This document shows positions 8,106 through 17,730 of a DNA stretch of 64,000 nt, piece after piece. How positions within the stretch are numbered: position 1 is the first letter of the stretch; each line of letters begins with the position of its first letter. Under the pieces are notes generated by a model that saw nothing but the letters and a program-made list of their open reading frames with translations, ran no database searches and was not told the origin of the DNA. The translations under genes and the position numbers were made by a program. Origin of the DNA: Inmirania thermothiophila (GTDB taxonomy: Bacteria > Pseudomonadota > Gammaproteobacteria > DSM-100275); the NCBI RefSeq assembly GCF_003751635.1, contig NZ_RJVI01000003.1, positions 252,501 through 316,500 on the forward strand. Reading direction: 5' to 3'.

Positions 8106-9991
8106 GCAGCGTCTACGACGCCGCCTCCATCGAGGTGCTCACGGGGCTCGAGCCGGTCCGCCGCCGCCCCGGCATGTACACCGACACCGCGCGCCCGGAT
8201 CACCTCGCCCAGGAGGTCATCGACAACGCGGTGGACGAGGCCATCGAGGGCCACGCCCGCGAGATCACGGTGATCCTCCACGAGGACGAGTCGCTGGAGG
8301 TGATCGACGACGGCCGCGGCATGCCCGTGGACGTCCACCCCGAGGAGGGGCGTCCGGGGGTGGAGGTGATCCTCACGCGCCTCCACGCCGGGGGCAAGTT
8401 CTCCCGCAAGAACTACCGCTTCTCGGGGGGGCTGCACGGGGTCGGCGTCTCGGTGGTGAACGCCCTCTCGCGCCGCCTCGAGGTCTGGGTCTGGCGCGAC
8501 GGGGCCGAGCACCACATGGCCTTCGCGCACGGCGAGCCCCTGGGGCCCCTGGAGCGCACCGGCGAGGTGCCGCGCCGGCGCACCGGCACGCGCCTGCGCT
8601 TCTGGCCCGAGCCGCGCCACTTCGACAGCCCGCGCTTCTCGCTGCCGCGCCTGCGCCATCTGCTGCGCGCCAAGGCGGTGCTGCTGCCGGGTCTTGCGGT
8701 GCATCTGGAGGATCGCCGCGCCGGCACGCGCGAGACCTGGCGCTACGAGGCGGGGCTCGCCGGGTATCTCGCGGCCGCGCTGGGGGCGGCGCCGCGCCTG
8801 CCCGCCGAGCCCTTCACCGGCAGCTTCGCCGCCGAGGAGGAGGCGGTGGACTGGGCCCTGGCCTGGCTTCCCGAGGGCGGGGAGCCGGTGGCCGAGAGCT
8901 ACGTCAACCTCGTCCCGACGCCCCAGGGGGGCACCCACGTCAACGGCCTGCGCACGGGGCTGACCGAGGCCCTGCGGGAGTTCTGCGACCTGCGCGGGCT
9001 GCTCCCGCGCGGGGTGCGCCTCGCCCCCGATGACGTCTGGGACCGGCTCGCCTACGTGCTCTCGGTCCGGCTCGCGGAGCCGCAGTTCTCGGGCCAGACC
9101 AAGGAGCGGCTGACCTCGCGGGCCTGCGCGGCGTTCGTCGCCGGCGTGGTCAAGGACGCCTTCAGCCTCTGGCTGCACCAGCACCCGCAGGCCGGGGAGG
9201 CCATCGCGCAGCTCGCCATCGCCGAGGCCCAGCGCCGCCTCCGCGCCGCGCGCAAGGTGGAGCGCAAGCGCGTCACCGGCGGCCCGGCGCTGCCCGGGAA
9301 GCTGGCCGACTGCACCCTCCAGGACCCCGCCCGCACCGAGCTCTTCCTGGTGGAGGGCGACTCGGCCGGCGGCTCGGCCCGTCAGGCCCGCGACCGCCAG
9401 TTCCAGGCCGTGCTGCCGCTGCGGGGGAAGATCCTCAACACCTGGGAGGTGGCGCCCGAGCAGGTGCTGGCCTCGCAGGAGGTGCACGACATCGCGGTGG
9501 CCATCGGCGTCGATCCGGGCTCGGACCGGCTCGACGGGCTGCGCTACGGCAAGGTCTGTATCCTCGCCGACGCCGACTCCGACGGCAACCACATCGCGAC
9601 CCTGCTGTGCGCGCTGTTCCTGCGCCACTTCCGGCCCCTGGTCGCGGCCGGGCACGTCTACGTGGCGATGCCGCCCCTCTACCGCATCGACGTGGGCAAG
9701 GACGTCTACTACGCCCTCGACGACGAGGAGCGCCAGGGGATCCTCGACCGCATCGCCGCCGAGGGCCGCCGCGGCCGGGTGACGGTGACGCGCTTCAAGG
9801 GGCTCGGGGAGATGAATCCGATGCAGCTGCGCGAGACCACCATGGATCCGGACACCCGCCGGCTCGTGCGCCTGACCCTCTCGCCCGGCGACGACGACGG
9901 CGAGCTGCTGGACCTGCTGCTCGCCCGGCGGCGGGCCGCCGATCGGCGCGCCTGGCTCGAGGCGAGGGGCAATCTCGCCCGCATCCGGTGA
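8102..9991 (+). CDS. parE: DNA topoisomerase IV subunit B
   Basis: ATPase and metal-binding subunit of topoisomerase IV, which unlinks daughter chromosomes. It is 629 residues, as in E. coli. GHKL ATPase motifs are present: [10 protein letters not shown] near residue 40, DDGRGMPV near 72 and [15 protein letters not shown] near 110. The TOPRIM domain has EGDSAGGSA near 417 and DADSDGNH near 490, and KGLGEMNP lies near the end. ATG 8102 overlaps the CNP1 stop. ParE rather than GyrB is supported by the short length (no 165-residue insert) and by parC directly downstream, 29 bases away. Confidence 0.96.
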   Translation: MSSVYDAASIEVLTGLEPVRRRPGMYTDTARPDHLAQEVIDNAVDEAIEGHAREITVILHEDESLEVIDDGRGMPVDVHPEEGRPGVEVILTRLHAGGKFSRKNYRFSGGLHGVGVSVVNALSRRLEVWVWRDGAEHHMAFAHGEPLGPLERTGEVPRRRTGTRLRFWPEPRHFDSPRFSLPRLRHLLRAKAVLLPGLAVHLEDRRAGTRETWRYEAGLAGYLAAALGAAPRLPAEPFTGSFAAEEEAVDWALAWLPEGGEPVAESYVNLVPTPQGGTHVNGLRTGLTEALREFCDLRGLLPRGVRLAPDDVWDRLAYVLSVRLAEPQFSGQTKERLTSRACAAFVAGVVKDAFSLWLHQHPQAGEAIAQLAIAEAQRRLRAARKVERKRVTGGPALPGKLADCTLQDPARTELFLVEGDSAGGSARQARDRQFQAVLPLRGKILNTWEVAPEQVLASQEVHDIAVAIGVDPGSDRLDGLRYGKVCILADADSDGNHIATLLCALFLRHFRPLVAAGHVYVAMPPLYRIDVGKDVYYALDDEERQGILDRIAAEGRRGRVTVTRFKGLGEMNPMQLRETTMDPDTRRLVRLTLSPGDDDGELLDLLLARRRAADRRAWLEARGNLARIR

Positions 9992-10020
9992 TCGGGCCCG
10001 GACCGCGCGAGGAGACCGCC

Positions 10021-12225
10021 ATGGAGAGCCTGCCCATCCGCCAGTTCGCCGAGCGGGCCTATCTCGACTACGCCATGTACGTGGTCCTCGACCGCGCCTT
10101 GCCGCACATCGGCGACGGCCTCAAGCCGGTCCAGCGGCGCATCGTCTACGCCATGTCGGAGCTCGGCCTCGGCCCCGGCGCCAAGCCCAAGAAGGCGGCG
10201 CGCACCGTCGGCGACGTCCTCGGCAAGTACCACCCGCACGGGGATGCGGCCTGCTACGAGGCCATGGTCCTCATGGCCCAGCCCTTCTCCTGCCGCTACC
10301 CGCTCATCGACGGCCAGGGCAACTGGGGCTCGCCGGACGACCCCAAGTCGTTCGCCGCCATGCGCTACACCGAGGCGCGGCTGACCCCCTACGCAAGGCT
10401 GCTCCTGGAGGAGCTGGGGCAGGGCACGACGGACTGGGTGCCCAACTTCGACGGCACCCTCGAGGAGCCGGCGGTGCTCCCGGCGCGGGTCCCCAACGTG
10501 CTCCTCAACGGCACCACCGGGATCGCCGTCGGCATGGCCACGGACATCCCGCCCCACAACCTGAGGGAGGTGGTGGCGGCCTGCCTGCTGCTGCTGGAGC
10601 GGCCCGAGGCCTCCATCGAGGAGATCATGGCGCGGCTGCCCGGCCCCGACTTTCCCACCGAGGCCGAGATCGTCACCCCGCGCGAGGAGCTCGCGCGCAT
10701 CTACGAGACCGGATCGGGCACCCTGCGCGCACGGGCGCGCTGGGAGCAGGACGGGGCCGAGATCGTGATCACCGCCCTGCCCTATCAGGTCTCGGGGGCG
10801 CGGGTGCTGGAGCAGATCGCGCGCGAGATGCAGGCGAAGCGGCTGCCCATGGTGGAGGACCTGCGCGACGAGTCCGACCACGAGAACCCGACACGGCTGG
10901 TCCTGACCCTGCGCTCGCGCCGCGTCGATGCCGAGGCGGTCATGGCCCACCTCTTCGCCACCACCGATCTCGAGCGCAGCTACCGCGTCAACCTCAACCT
11001 CATCGGCCTCGACGGCCGCCCCGGCGTGCGGCCGCTGCCGGAGCTGCTGCTGGAGTGGCTCGACTTCCGGCGCGCCACCGTGCGCCGCCGCCTCGAGCAC
11101 CGCCTCGGCCGCGTGCGCGAGCGCCTCCACGTCCTCGAGGGGCTGCGCATCGCCTACCTCCACATCGACGAGGTGATCGAGATCATCCGCCGCGAGGACG
11201 AGCCCAAGCCGGTGCTCATGGCCCGCTTCGGCCTCACCGACGCCCAGGCCGAGGCCATCCTGGAGCTGCGGCTGCGCCACCTGGCGCGGCTCGAGGAGAT
11301 GCGGCTGCGCGCCGAGCAGGACGCGCTCGAGGCCGAGCGCGAGACGATCGAGGCGGTGCTGGGCTCGGAGGCCCGGCTCTCGGCGCTCGTCGCCGAGGAG
11401 CTTACCGCCGACGCCGAGCGGCACGGCGACGCACGGCGCTCGCCCATCGTGGAGCGCCGGCCGGCGCGCGCCCTCGACCCGCGCGCCCTCGTCCCCAGCG
11501 AGCCGGTGACCGTCGTGCTCTCGCGCAAGGGCTGGGTGCGCGCCGCCAGGGGCCATGAGGTGGATCCCGAGGCCCTCGCCTACCGTGCCGGCGACGGCTT
11601 CCTCGCCGCCGCCCGCGGCCGCAGCAGCGACGTCGCCGTCTTCCTCGACTCCACGGGGCGGGTCTACGCCGTGCCGGCGCATGTCCTGCCCTCGGCGCGC
11701 GGCCAGGGCGAGCCGCTCAGCGGGCGCGTCTCGCCCCCGGACGGGGCCCGCTTCCTCTCCGTGCTCATGGGGCCGGAGGAGCAGGCGGTGCTCCTTGCCT
11801 GCGACGCAGGCTTCGGCTTCATCGCCCGCCTCGGCGCGCTGCAGCCGCGCCAGCGCGGCGGCCGCGCCGTGCTGGCGCTGCCCGAAGGTGCTTCGCCGCT
11901 GCCGGCGGTGCCGCTCGCCGACGTGGAGGCCGATCTGGTGGTGGCGGCCTCGTCGGATGGGCGCCTGCTGGCCTTCCCGGCGGCGGAGCTTCCGCGCATG
12001 GCCCGCGGCAAGGGGCAGCGCATCCTCGCCCTGCCCCGCGGCGGTGCGGCGCGGATGGTGGCGGTGGCGGCGGTGGGGCCGGGGCGCATCCTGCGCGTGC
12101 ACTGCGGCAGGCGCCACCTGCGCCTGGGCTTCGCCGACCTCGAGCCCTACCTGGGGCCGCGCGGGCGCCGGGGACGGGCCCTGCCGCGCGGCTTCCAGCG
12201 CGTGGAGCGCCTCGAGGTGGTGTGA
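10021..12225 (+). CDS. parC: DNA topoisomerase IV subunit A
   Basis: Cleaves and rejoins DNA in topoisomerase IV. It is 734 residues; E. coli ParC has 752. The winged-helix region has [20 protein letters not shown] (58-77), the quinolone-sensitive segment, and the catalytic tyrosine is Tyr116 in [11 protein letters not shown]. The position equivalent to E. coli Ser80, a frequent resistance site, is Thr63 or nearby, within ARTVGD; I would not read drug phenotype from this. The C-terminal domain lacks the GyrA box, consistent with ParC. ATG 10021 follows CGAGGAGACCGCC. Confidence 0.96.
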   Translation: MESLPIRQFAERAYLDYAMYVVLDRALPHIGDGLKPVQRRIVYAMSELGLGPGAKPKKAARTVGDVLGKYHPHGDAACYEAMVLMAQPFSCRYPLIDGQGNWGSPDDPKSFAAMRYTEARLTPYARLLLEELGQGTTDWVPNFDGTLEEPAVLPARVPNVLLNGTTGIAVGMATDIPPHNLREVVAACLLLLERPEASIEEIMARLPGPDFPTEAEIVTPREELARIYETGSGTLRARARWEQDGAEIVITALPYQVSGARVLEQIAREMQAKRLPMVEDLRDESDHENPTRLVLTLRSRRVDAEAVMAHLFATTDLERSYRVNLNLIGLDGRPGVRPLPELLLEWLDFRRATVRRRLEHRLGRVRERLHVLEGLRIAYLHIDEVIEIIRREDEPKPVLMARFGLTDAQAEAILELRLRHLARLEEMRLRAEQDALEAERETIEAVLGSEARLSALVAEELTADAERHGDARRSPIVERRPARALDPRALVPSEPVTVVLSRKGWVRAARGHEVDPEALAYRAGDGFLAAARGRSSDVAVFLDSTGRVYAVPAHVLPSARGQGEPLSGRVSPPDGARFLSVLMGPEEQAVLLACDAGFGFIARLGALQPRQRGGRAVLALPEGASPLPAVPLADVEADLVVAASSDGRLLAFPAAELPRMARGKGQRILALPRGGAARMVAVAAVGPGRILRVHCGRRHLRLGFADLEPYLGPRGRRGRALPRGFQRVERLEVV

Positions 12226-12290
12226 TCAGGGAGGCCGGCGGCCCCCTGCACCGGCGCGCCCCCCGTCTGCACGCGCCGTTCCACGCCGGC

Positions 12291-12296
12291 TATACT
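12291..12296 (+). promoter_or_regulatory. Probable -10 box upstream of htpX
   Basis: TATACT at 12291-12296 is a near-consensus -10 hexamer 131 bases before the htpX ATG, in the longest intergenic stretch of the window (12226-12427). No matching -35 box is visible at 16-18 bases. The leader between it and htpX holds an in-frame ATG at 12356 with its own AGGAGA site. Confidence 0.4.
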
Positions 12297-12427
12297 ACCC
12301 GCCTTCCGCCGTAAGTGCCCCCGCGGCGGGAACTTTATCGAGGAGACGGTTTCCAATGATCGGCTCCGTGGGGGCGGTTCGCCGCGGGGCCGCACGGGAT
12401 GTCCTGCCGCTCGAGACGGAGGGAACG

Positions 12428-13309
12428 ATGAAGCGTGTGATGCTCTTCCTGGGCACGAACGTGGCCGTGCTCCTGGTCATGAGCGTGTCGCTGCGCCTGC
12501 TCGGGGTCGACCGGATCCTCGAGCAGGGCGCCGGGATCGACTTCGAGGCGCTGCTCGTCTTCGCCGCCCTGCTGGGCATGGGCGGCTCGTTCATCTCGCT
12601 CGCCCTCTCCAAGTGGACCGCGATCCACATGATGGGGCTGCGTGTCATCGAGGAGCCGGCCGACGCCACCGAGGCCTGGCTGGTGGAGACGGTGGGGCGT
12701 CTTGCCCGCGAGGCGGGCATCGGCACGCCGGACGTGGCCGTCTACGAGGGGGCCGAGATGAACGCCTTCGCCACCGGTATGGACCGCGACCACGCCCTCG
12801 TGGCGGTGAGCACGGGGCTGCTGCGCGGCATGCGCCCGGAGGAGGTGGAGGCGGTGCTCGGCCACGAGGTCAGCCACATCGCCAACGGCGACATGGTCAC
12901 CCTGGCCCTCATCCAGGGGGTGGTCAACACCTTCGTGATCGTGCTCTCGCGCGTGGTCGGGCACGTCATCGACCGGGTGGTCCTCCGCAACGAGCGCGGC
13001 TACGGCCCGGGCTTCTTCGTCGCCACCCTCGTGGCGCAGGTGGTGCTGGGGATCCTCGCCAGCATCATCGTCTTCTGGTTCTCCCGCCGGCGCGAGTTCC
13101 GGGCCGATGCGGGCGGGGCGCGCCTTGCCGGGCGCGCGCCCATGATCGCGGCGCTGCGGCGGCTGGCGGCCCAGCACGAGGCCGAGCCGCTGCCCGACCA
13201 GCTTGCGGCCTTCGGCATCTCCGGGCGCGTGGGGCAGGGCCTGGCGCGGCTGTTCATGACCCACCCGCCGATCGAGGAGCGCATCGCCGCCCTCGAGGCC
13301 ATGGCCTGA
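12428..13309 (+). CDS. htpX: Membrane zinc metalloprotease HtpX
   Basis: Inner-membrane M48 protease that cleaves misfolded membrane proteins on the cytoplasmic side. At 293 residues it matches E. coli HtpX exactly. Two N-terminal membrane segments (about 5-25 and 40-60) precede the zinc motif HEVSH (146-150), and two more follow at roughly 155-180 and 190-215. The third ligand is the Glu in RRREFRADAGGA. ATG 12428 with GGAGGG 3 bases ahead gives the family N-terminus MKRVMLFL. An upstream in-frame ATG at 12356 also has a fair ribosome site but would add 24 charged residues before the first membrane helix, so I reject it. Confidence 0.95.
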   Translation: MKRVMLFLGTNVAVLLVMSVSLRLLGVDRILEQGAGIDFEALLVFAALLGMGGSFISLALSKWTAIHMMGLRVIEEPADATEAWLVETVGRLAREAGIGTPDVAVYEGAEMNAFATGMDRDHALVAVSTGLLRGMRPEEVEAVLGHEVSHIANGDMVTLALIQGVVNTFVIVLSRVVGHVIDRVVLRNERGYGPGFFVATLVAQVVLGILASIIVFWFSRRREFRADAGGARLAGRAPMIAALRRLAAQHEAEPLPDQLAAFGISGRVGQGLARLFMTHPPIEERIAALEAMA

Positions 13310-13317
13310 GGGCGCCG

Positions 13318-13348
13318 TTGGCCCCCCCACCGGGCCGGCGGCTACAAT
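13318..13348 (+). promoter_or_regulatory. Weak promoter for the DUF1015 gene
   Basis: TACAAT at 13343-13348 is a good -10 box. TTGGCC at 13318-13323 is a possible -35 box, but the 19-base spacer is long. It overlaps the short gap after the htpX stop, so the DUF1015 gene may be expressed on its own as well as by read-through. Confidence 0.4.
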
Positions 13349-13378
13349 GTGGGCCCTTCGTGGCTGCGGGAGACGGGG

Positions 13379-14626
13379 ATGAGGCTTGCGAGGGCCTTTG
13401 CGGGGCTGCGCCCCGCGCCGGGGCGGGCGGCGGAGGTCATCGCGCCGCCCTACGACGTGGTCTCGACCGAGGAGGCGCGTGCCCTCGCCGCCGGGCGCCC
13501 GTGGAGCTTCCTGCACATCTCGCGCCCGGAGATCGACCTCCCGCCCGGCACCGATCCCCATGACGATGCGGTCTACCGGCGCGGCGCCGAGAACCTGGCG
13601 CGGATGATGCGCGAGGGGGTGCTGGTGCGCGATCCCGCCCCGCGGCTGTACGTCTACCGCATGGCCGCGGAGGGCCACGAGCAGACGGGCGTGGTCGCCG
13701 CGGTCTCGGTGGCGGCCTACGAGGCGGGGCGGGTGCGCCGGCACGAGCATACCCGCCCGGACAAGGAGGCCGACCGCGCGCGCCAGATCGACGTCCTCGA
13801 CGCCCAGACCGGCCCGGTCCTGCTCGCGCATCGCGGAAGCGGCGCGCTGCAGGCGCTGGTGGCGGAGGTGGCGGCGGCCCCTCCCGAGGTGGACGTGGTC
13901 GCGCCCCACGACGGCGTCCGCCACCAGATCTGGCCGGTCGCCGACCCGGCGCGGGTGGCGGCCCTGGAGGCGGCCCTCGACGCGCTGGATGCCCTCTACA
14001 TCGCCGACGGGCATCACCGCTCGGCGGCCGCGGCCCGGGTCGCGGCCGAGCGCCGCCGCCGCCACGGGGACGACCCCGAGGCCCCTTGGGCGCGCTTCCT
14101 CGGCGTCATCTTCCCTGCGGCGCAGATGCGCATCCTCGACTACAACCGCGTCGTGCGCGATCTCGCCGGCCACACCCCGGAGGGCTTCCTGGAGGCGCTG
14201 CGCCGCCGCATGCGGGTGGAACCGGCGGAGCGTCCGGTGGCCCCCGAGCGGCCGGCCACCTTCGGCATGTACCTCGACGGGCGCTGGTACCGCCTCGCAC
14301 TGGATCCGTCGCGGCTGCCGGAGGATCCGGTCCGGCGCCTGGACGTGAGCCTGCTCTCGGAGCACGTCCTCGAGCCCCTGCTCGGGATCCGCGACCCGCG
14401 CCGCGATGCGCGGATCGACTTCGTGGGCGGGGTGCGGGGGCTCGCGGAGCTCGAGCGCCGCGTCGACGCCGGCGAGATGGCGGTGGCCTTCTCCATGCAC
14501 CCGACGCCCATGGAGGCCCTCATGGCGGTGGCCGACCGCGGCGAGGTGATGCCGCCCAAGTCCACCTGGTTCGAGCCCAAGCTCGCCGACGGCCTCGTCT
14601 CGCACCTGCTCGGGCCGGCGCCGTGA
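13379..14626 (+). CDS. DUF1015 family protein (SbnI/SerK-related)
   Basis: A 415-residue member of DUF1015. A few members of this superfamily are free-serine kinases (SbnI, SerK), but most are uncharacterised. Family marks are VIAPPYDVVS (about 20-29), the DKEADRARQIDVL segment and IADGHHRSAAAARVA (about 204-218), whose His pair and Arg are the most conserved residues. FVGGVRGL and STWFEPKLADGL lie near the C-terminus. The ATG at 13379 gives the standard MRLARAFAGLRPAPG start. No serine pathway gene adjoins it directly, though cysE, which consumes serine, begins 57 bases downstream; the link is only suggestive. Confidence 0.8.
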   Translation: MRLARAFAGLRPAPGRAAEVIAPPYDVVSTEEARALAAGRPWSFLHISRPEIDLPPGTDPHDDAVYRRGAENLARMMREGVLVRDPAPRLYVYRMAAEGHEQTGVVAAVSVAAYEAGRVRRHEHTRPDKEADRARQIDVLDAQTGPVLLAHRGSGALQALVAEVAAAPPEVDVVAPHDGVRHQIWPVADPARVAALEAALDALDALYIADGHHRSAAAARVAAERRRRHGDDPEAPWARFLGVIFPAAQMRILDYNRVVRDLAGHTPEGFLEALRRRMRVEPAERPVAPERPATFGMYLDGRWYRLALDPSRLPEDPVRRLDVSLLSEHVLEPLLGIRDPRRDARIDFVGGVRGLAELERRVDAGEMAVAFSMHPTPMEALMAVADRGEVMPPKSTWFEPKLADGLVSHLLGPAP

Positions 14627-14682
14627 CGGCGGATGGGGCGATGTGCTAACGTCCCCCATTCCCCAACGGCAGAGTCAGGATC

Positions 14683-15546
14683 ATGCTGGAGAGGCTGCGA
14701 GAGGACATCCGCTGCGTCTTCGAGCGCGACCCTGCGGCGCGCAGCGTCCTCGAGGTGGTCACGGCCTACCCCGGGCTGCACGCCATCCTCATCCACCGCC
14801 TCGCCCACTGGCTCTGGAACCACGGGCTCAAGTGGCTGGGGCGCTTCGTCTCCCACATCGGGCGCTGGCTCACGGGGATCGAGATCCATCCCGGGGCCCG
14901 CATCGGGCGGCGCTTCTTCATCGACCACGGGATGGGGGTGGTGATCGGCGAGACGGCCGAGATCGGCGACGACTGCACCCTCTACCACGGCGTCACGCTC
15001 GGCGGCACCACGTGGGAGAAGGGCAAGCGCCACCCGACCCTCGGCAACAACGTCGTGGTCGGCGCCGGGGCCAAGGTCCTCGGGCCGATCCGCATCGGCG
15101 ACGGCGCCCGCATCGGCTCCAACTCCGTGGTGCTCAAGGACGTGCCCGCGGGGGCCACGGTGGTGGGGGTCCCGGGGGTGGTGGTGCCGCCGCGGCGCAG
15201 CGCGGGCGAGCGCAAGCGCGCCGAGATCGCCCGCAAGATGGGCTTCGACGCCTACGGCGCCACCCGGGACATGCCCGACCCGGTGGCCCACGCCATCAAC
15301 CGCATGCTCGACCACATCCACCTCATGGACCGCCGCATGGAAGCCCTGTGCCAGGCGCTGCGGGAGATGGGGGTGCGCGTCGACGCCGAGTGCCTGCCGG
15401 AGATGGAACCGGTGGAGATCGAGAGCACGGCACCGGGCGAGGAGCCGCCCCGCCACGGGCAGGACGCGGCGGCCGGGGAGGCCGGCGCCGGGGAAGGCGG
15501 GGCCGAGGCGGAGGGCGGGTCCGGGCGCGCCGCCGGCAATAATTGA
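14683..15546 (+). CDS. cysE: Serine O-acetyltransferase
   Basis: Acetylates serine with acetyl-CoA, the committed step to cysteine. The left-handed beta-helix is visible as hexapeptide repeats from [20 protein letters not shown] (residues 67-86) onward, and DHGMG with [15 protein letters not shown] holds the catalytic His and substrate contacts. It is 287 residues. The core resembles the shorter EpsC/CysE form, followed by a helical stretch and then a C-terminal tail rich in Gly, Ala and Glu (from about 250) that looks disordered. The usual C-terminal Ile that docks into cysteine synthase is absent; the protein ends in Asn-Asn. It precedes iscR and iscS, which use its product cysteine. Confidence 0.93.
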   Translation: MLERLREDIRCVFERDPAARSVLEVVTAYPGLHAILIHRLAHWLWNHGLKWLGRFVSHIGRWLTGIEIHPGARIGRRFFIDHGMGVVIGETAEIGDDCTLYHGVTLGGTTWEKGKRHPTLGNNVVVGAGAKVLGPIRIGDGARIGSNSVVLKDVPAGATVVGVPGVVVPPRRSAGERKRAEIARKMGFDAYGATRDMPDPVAHAINRMLDHIHLMDRRMEALCQALREMGVRVDAECLPEMEPVEIESTAPGEEPPRHGQDAAAGEAGAGEGGAEAEGGSGRAAGNN

Positions 15547-15573
15547 TGATCCCACTATGCTTTGTGGGATAAT
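15543..15573 (+). promoter_or_regulatory. iscR promoter with a perfect 7-bp inverted repeat
   Basis: TTGATG (15543-15548) and GATAAT (15568-15573) can serve as -35 and -10 boxes, with a long 19-base spacer that often signals regulator dependence. ATCCCAC (15549-15555) and GTGGGAT (15564-15570) form a perfect inverted repeat with an 8-base gap inside that spacer, its right arm overlapping the -10 box. It does not match the E. coli IscR type 1 or type 2 consensus closely. Self-repression by the IscR encoded next is the simplest reading. Confidence 0.6.
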
Positions 15574-15606
15574 GGCCGCGGGCCAAGCGCCAGACGAGGA
15601 CTTGCC

Positions 15607-16080
15607 ATGAGACTGACCACCAAGGGGCGCTACGCAGTCACGGCGATGCTCGATCTCGCCCTGCGCGAGGGGGAGGGGCCCATCACCCTGGCCCAGATCT
15701 CGCGCCGCCAGGGGATCTCGCTCTCCTATCTGGAACAGCTCTTCGCCAAGCTCCGGCGCAGGGGGCTGGTGGCCAGCGTGCGCGGCCCCGGCGGCGGCTA
15801 CCGGCTGGCCCGGCCGGCCGCGGAGATCGCCGTCGGCGACGTCATCGCGGCGGTGGACGAGGAGGTCAGCGCCATGCGCTGCGGCGGGCTCGGCAACTGC
15901 CACGACGACGAGCCCTGCCTCACCCACGAGCTCTGGTGCGAGCTCAGCCGGCGCATCCAGGACTTCCTCGCCGGCATCAGCCTCGGGGACCTGGTGGCGC
16001 GGCGGGAGATCCGCGAGATCGCGGTGCGGCAGGAGGCGCGCGCCGCCGGGGCCGAGGCGGGCGAGCGGCTCGCCGGTTGA
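15607..16080 (+). CDS. iscR: Fe-S cluster regulator IscR
   Basis: Rrf2-family transcription factor that senses the Fe-S cluster supply through its own [2Fe-2S] cluster. It is 157 residues, with a winged helix at 1-65 ([20 protein letters not shown] and the recognition helix [18 protein letters not shown]). The cluster ligands fall on the E. coli positions: Cys92, Cys98, Cys104 and His107 in [23 protein letters not shown] 15607 has GAGGA 7 bases upstream. It heads an iscR-iscS-iscA group and probably represses its own promoter. Confidence 0.95.
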   Translation: MRLTTKGRYAVTAMLDLALREGEGPITLAQISRRQGISLSYLEQLFAKLRRRGLVASVRGPGGGYRLARPAAEIAVGDVIAAVDEEVSAMRCGGLGNCHDDEPCLTHELWCELSRRIQDFLAGISLGDLVARREIREIAVRQEARAAGAEAGERLAG

Positions 16081-16087
16081 GCACCCC

Positions 16088-17239
16088 GTGATCTACCTCG
16101 ACTACGCCGCCACGACCCCGGCCGACCCCCGCGTGGTGCGGGCGATGCAGGCCCACCTCGGCCCCGACGGGCTCTTCGCCAATCCGTCGGCGACGAGCCA
16201 CGCCCCGGGGCGGCAGGCCGCCGAGGCGGTGGAGCGGGCGCGGGCCCGCGTCGCGGCCCTCATCGGCGCCCGCGAGGTGCTCTTCACCTCCGGCGCCACC
16301 GAGGCCAACAACCTCGCCGTGCTGGGGATGGCGCGGGCGCTGCGCCGCCGCGGCCGCCACGTCGTGACCTGCGCCAGCGAGCATCCCTCGGTGCTCGACG
16401 CCTGCAGGGCGCTCGACCGCGAGGGCTTCGAGGTCACGGTGCTGGCGCCGGACGAGGGGGGGCGGCTCGCGCCGGAGCGGCTGCGCGAGGCCCTGCGGCC
16501 GGACACGGTGCTGGTGAGCGTGATGCTCGCCAACAACGAGACCGGCGTGGTGCAGGACGTGGCGGCGCTGGCCGAGCTCGCCCGCGGCCGCGGCGCCGTC
16601 TTCCACACCGACGCCGTGCAGGCGGTGGGGCGGATGCCGGTGCGGGTGGGCGACCTGGGGGTGGATCTGCTCTCGTTCACGGCGCACAAGCTCTACGGGC
16701 CCAAGGGCGTGGGGGCGCTGTGGATCCGCGACGGGCTCGACCCCCTGCCCGAGCCCCTGATGCACGGCGGCGGTCAGGAGCGCGGCCTGCGCCCCGGGAC
16801 GCTGCCCACCCACCAGATCGTGGGGTTCGCCGAGGCCTGCCGCATCGCCGCCGAGGAGGGGCCCGCGGAGTGGGCGCGTCTGGCCGAGCTGACCGCGCGC
16901 CTGGAGGCCCGGCTCGCCGCCGCGGGGATGACGGCGCGCAACGGCGATCCCGCCCGCGCCGTCCCCGGGATCCTCAACATGGCCTTCTGCGGGGTGGACG
17001 CCGACGTGCTCCTCAGCCTGCTGGAGGGGGTGGCCTGCGCCAGCGGGGCGGCCTGCCATGCCGGCGACGTCCGCGGCTCCCACGTGCTGAGGGCGATGGG
17101 GCTTGCGCAGTGGCGTGTCCGCGGCGCCCTCCGCCTCTCCCTCGGCCGCTACACCACCGCCGAGGAGGTGGAGGAGGCGGCGGCGCGGATCACCGCCCTG
17201 GTGGCGCGGCTGCGCGCCGGGCGGCGCCTCGCCTGCTGA
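16088..17239 (+). CDS. iscS: Cysteine desulfurase, IscS type with shortened C-terminus
   Basis: PLP enzyme that takes sulfur from cysteine as an enzyme persulfide. PLP Lys201 lies in SFTAHKLYGPKG, the His of SEHPSV (99) stacks on PLP, and the catalytic Cys323 is in ACASGAACHAG. It is 383 residues against 404 in E. coli IscS, and it ends right after the last helix, so the tail that contacts IscU there is missing. No iscU, hscB, hscA or fdx follows. The start is GTG 16088, 7 bases after iscR. The persulfide may therefore go to TusA for tRNA thiolation, to IscA, or to a scaffold encoded elsewhere. Assignment to the IscS/NifS class is safe; the acceptor is not known. Confidence 0.88.
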   Translation: MIYLDYAATTPADPRVVRAMQAHLGPDGLFANPSATSHAPGRQAAEAVERARARVAALIGAREVLFTSGATEANNLAVLGMARALRRRGRHVVTCASEHPSVLDACRALDREGFEVTVLAPDEGGRLAPERLREALRPDTVLVSVMLANNETGVVQDVAALAELARGRGAVFHTDAVQAVGRMPVRVGDLGVDLLSFTAHKLYGPKGVGALWIRDGLDPLPEPLMHGGGQERGLRPGTLPTHQIVGFAEACRIAAEEGPAEWARLAELTARLEARLAAAGMTARNGDPARAVPGILNMAFCGVDADVLLSLLEGVACASGAACHAGDVRGSHVLRAMGLAQWRVRGALRLSLGRYTTAEEVEEAAARITALVARLRAGRRLAC

Positions 17240-17303
17240 GGAACCGCACGGGCGGCGGCGCGGTCCCAAGGGGCGTCGACGCGAGACGGAGGAGGTGCAA
17301 GCG

Positions 17304-17627
17304 ATGGCGATCCGGCTGACCGAGGCGGCCCGCGAGCGGGTCCGCGGCTTTCTGGCCCAGGACGGGAGCGCGGTGGGGCTGCGCCTGGGCGTGCGCGCCA
17401 TGGGCTGCTCCGGCTACTCGTACGTCATGGATCTCGCCCGCGAGGTGGGCGAGGACGACGTCGTCTTCGAGGATGACGGCGTGCGCGTGGTGGTGGACCG
17501 GGAGAGCCTGCGGCTGCTGGACGGCACCGAGGTGGACTTCGCCCGCGAGGGCCTCAGCGAGGGCTTCCGCTTCCGCAACCCCAACGTGCGGGCCACCTGC
17601 GGCTGCGGCGACAGCTTCACCGTCTGA
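17304..17627 (+). CDS. iscA: IscA-type Fe-S carrier
   Basis: A-type carrier that delivers iron or Fe-S clusters to target proteins. It has 107 residues, with the three conserved cysteines at 35 (MGCSGYSY), 99 and 101 (TCGCGDSF). The segment FRFRNPNVRATCGCG is the family hallmark. ATG 17304 follows a GGAGGAGG ribosome site. It is 64 bases downstream of iscS with no scaffold gene between them, unlike the usual iscS-iscU-iscA order. IscA and the close relative ErpA cannot be fully told apart here; position argues for IscA. Confidence 0.9.
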   Translation: MAIRLTEAARERVRGFLAQDGSAVGLRLGVRAMGCSGYSYVMDLAREVGEDDVVFEDDGVRVVVDRESLRLLDGTEVDFAREGLSEGFRFRNPNVRATCGCGDSFTV

Positions 17628-17633
17628 GCGCGT

Positions 17634-17662
17634 TTGCCACCCCCGCGGCCGGCGGGTAGACT
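17634..17662 (+). promoter_or_regulatory. Sigma-70 promoter in the iscA-ndk gap
   Basis: TTGCCA (17634-17639) and TAGACT (17657-17662) are spaced 17 bases apart, one of the best promoter matches in the window. A transcript would start near 17669 and meet the hairpin at 17707-17728 about 40 bases later. Confidence 0.6.
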
Positions 17663-17706
17663 GGTGCGCCCGCAGCCGGCGGCCGGCCGGCGCACGTCCA
17701 CATAAG

Positions 17707-17728
17707 CCCGCGTCCCGGCGCGGGTTTT
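17707..17728 (+). terminator. Rho-independent terminator between iscA and ndk
   Basis: CCCGCG (17707-17712) pairs with CGCGGG (17719-17724) around a 6-base loop and is followed at once by TTTT (17725-17728). It should end the isc transcript. It would also end most RNA from the promoter at 17634-17662, leaving a product of about 60 bases. Confidence 0.65.
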
Positions 17729-17730
17729 CG

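Noticed and set aside
12356-12427. HtpX start at ATG 12356
   Set aside because: It adds 24 residues with several Arg before the first membrane helix; the 293-residue form matches the family.
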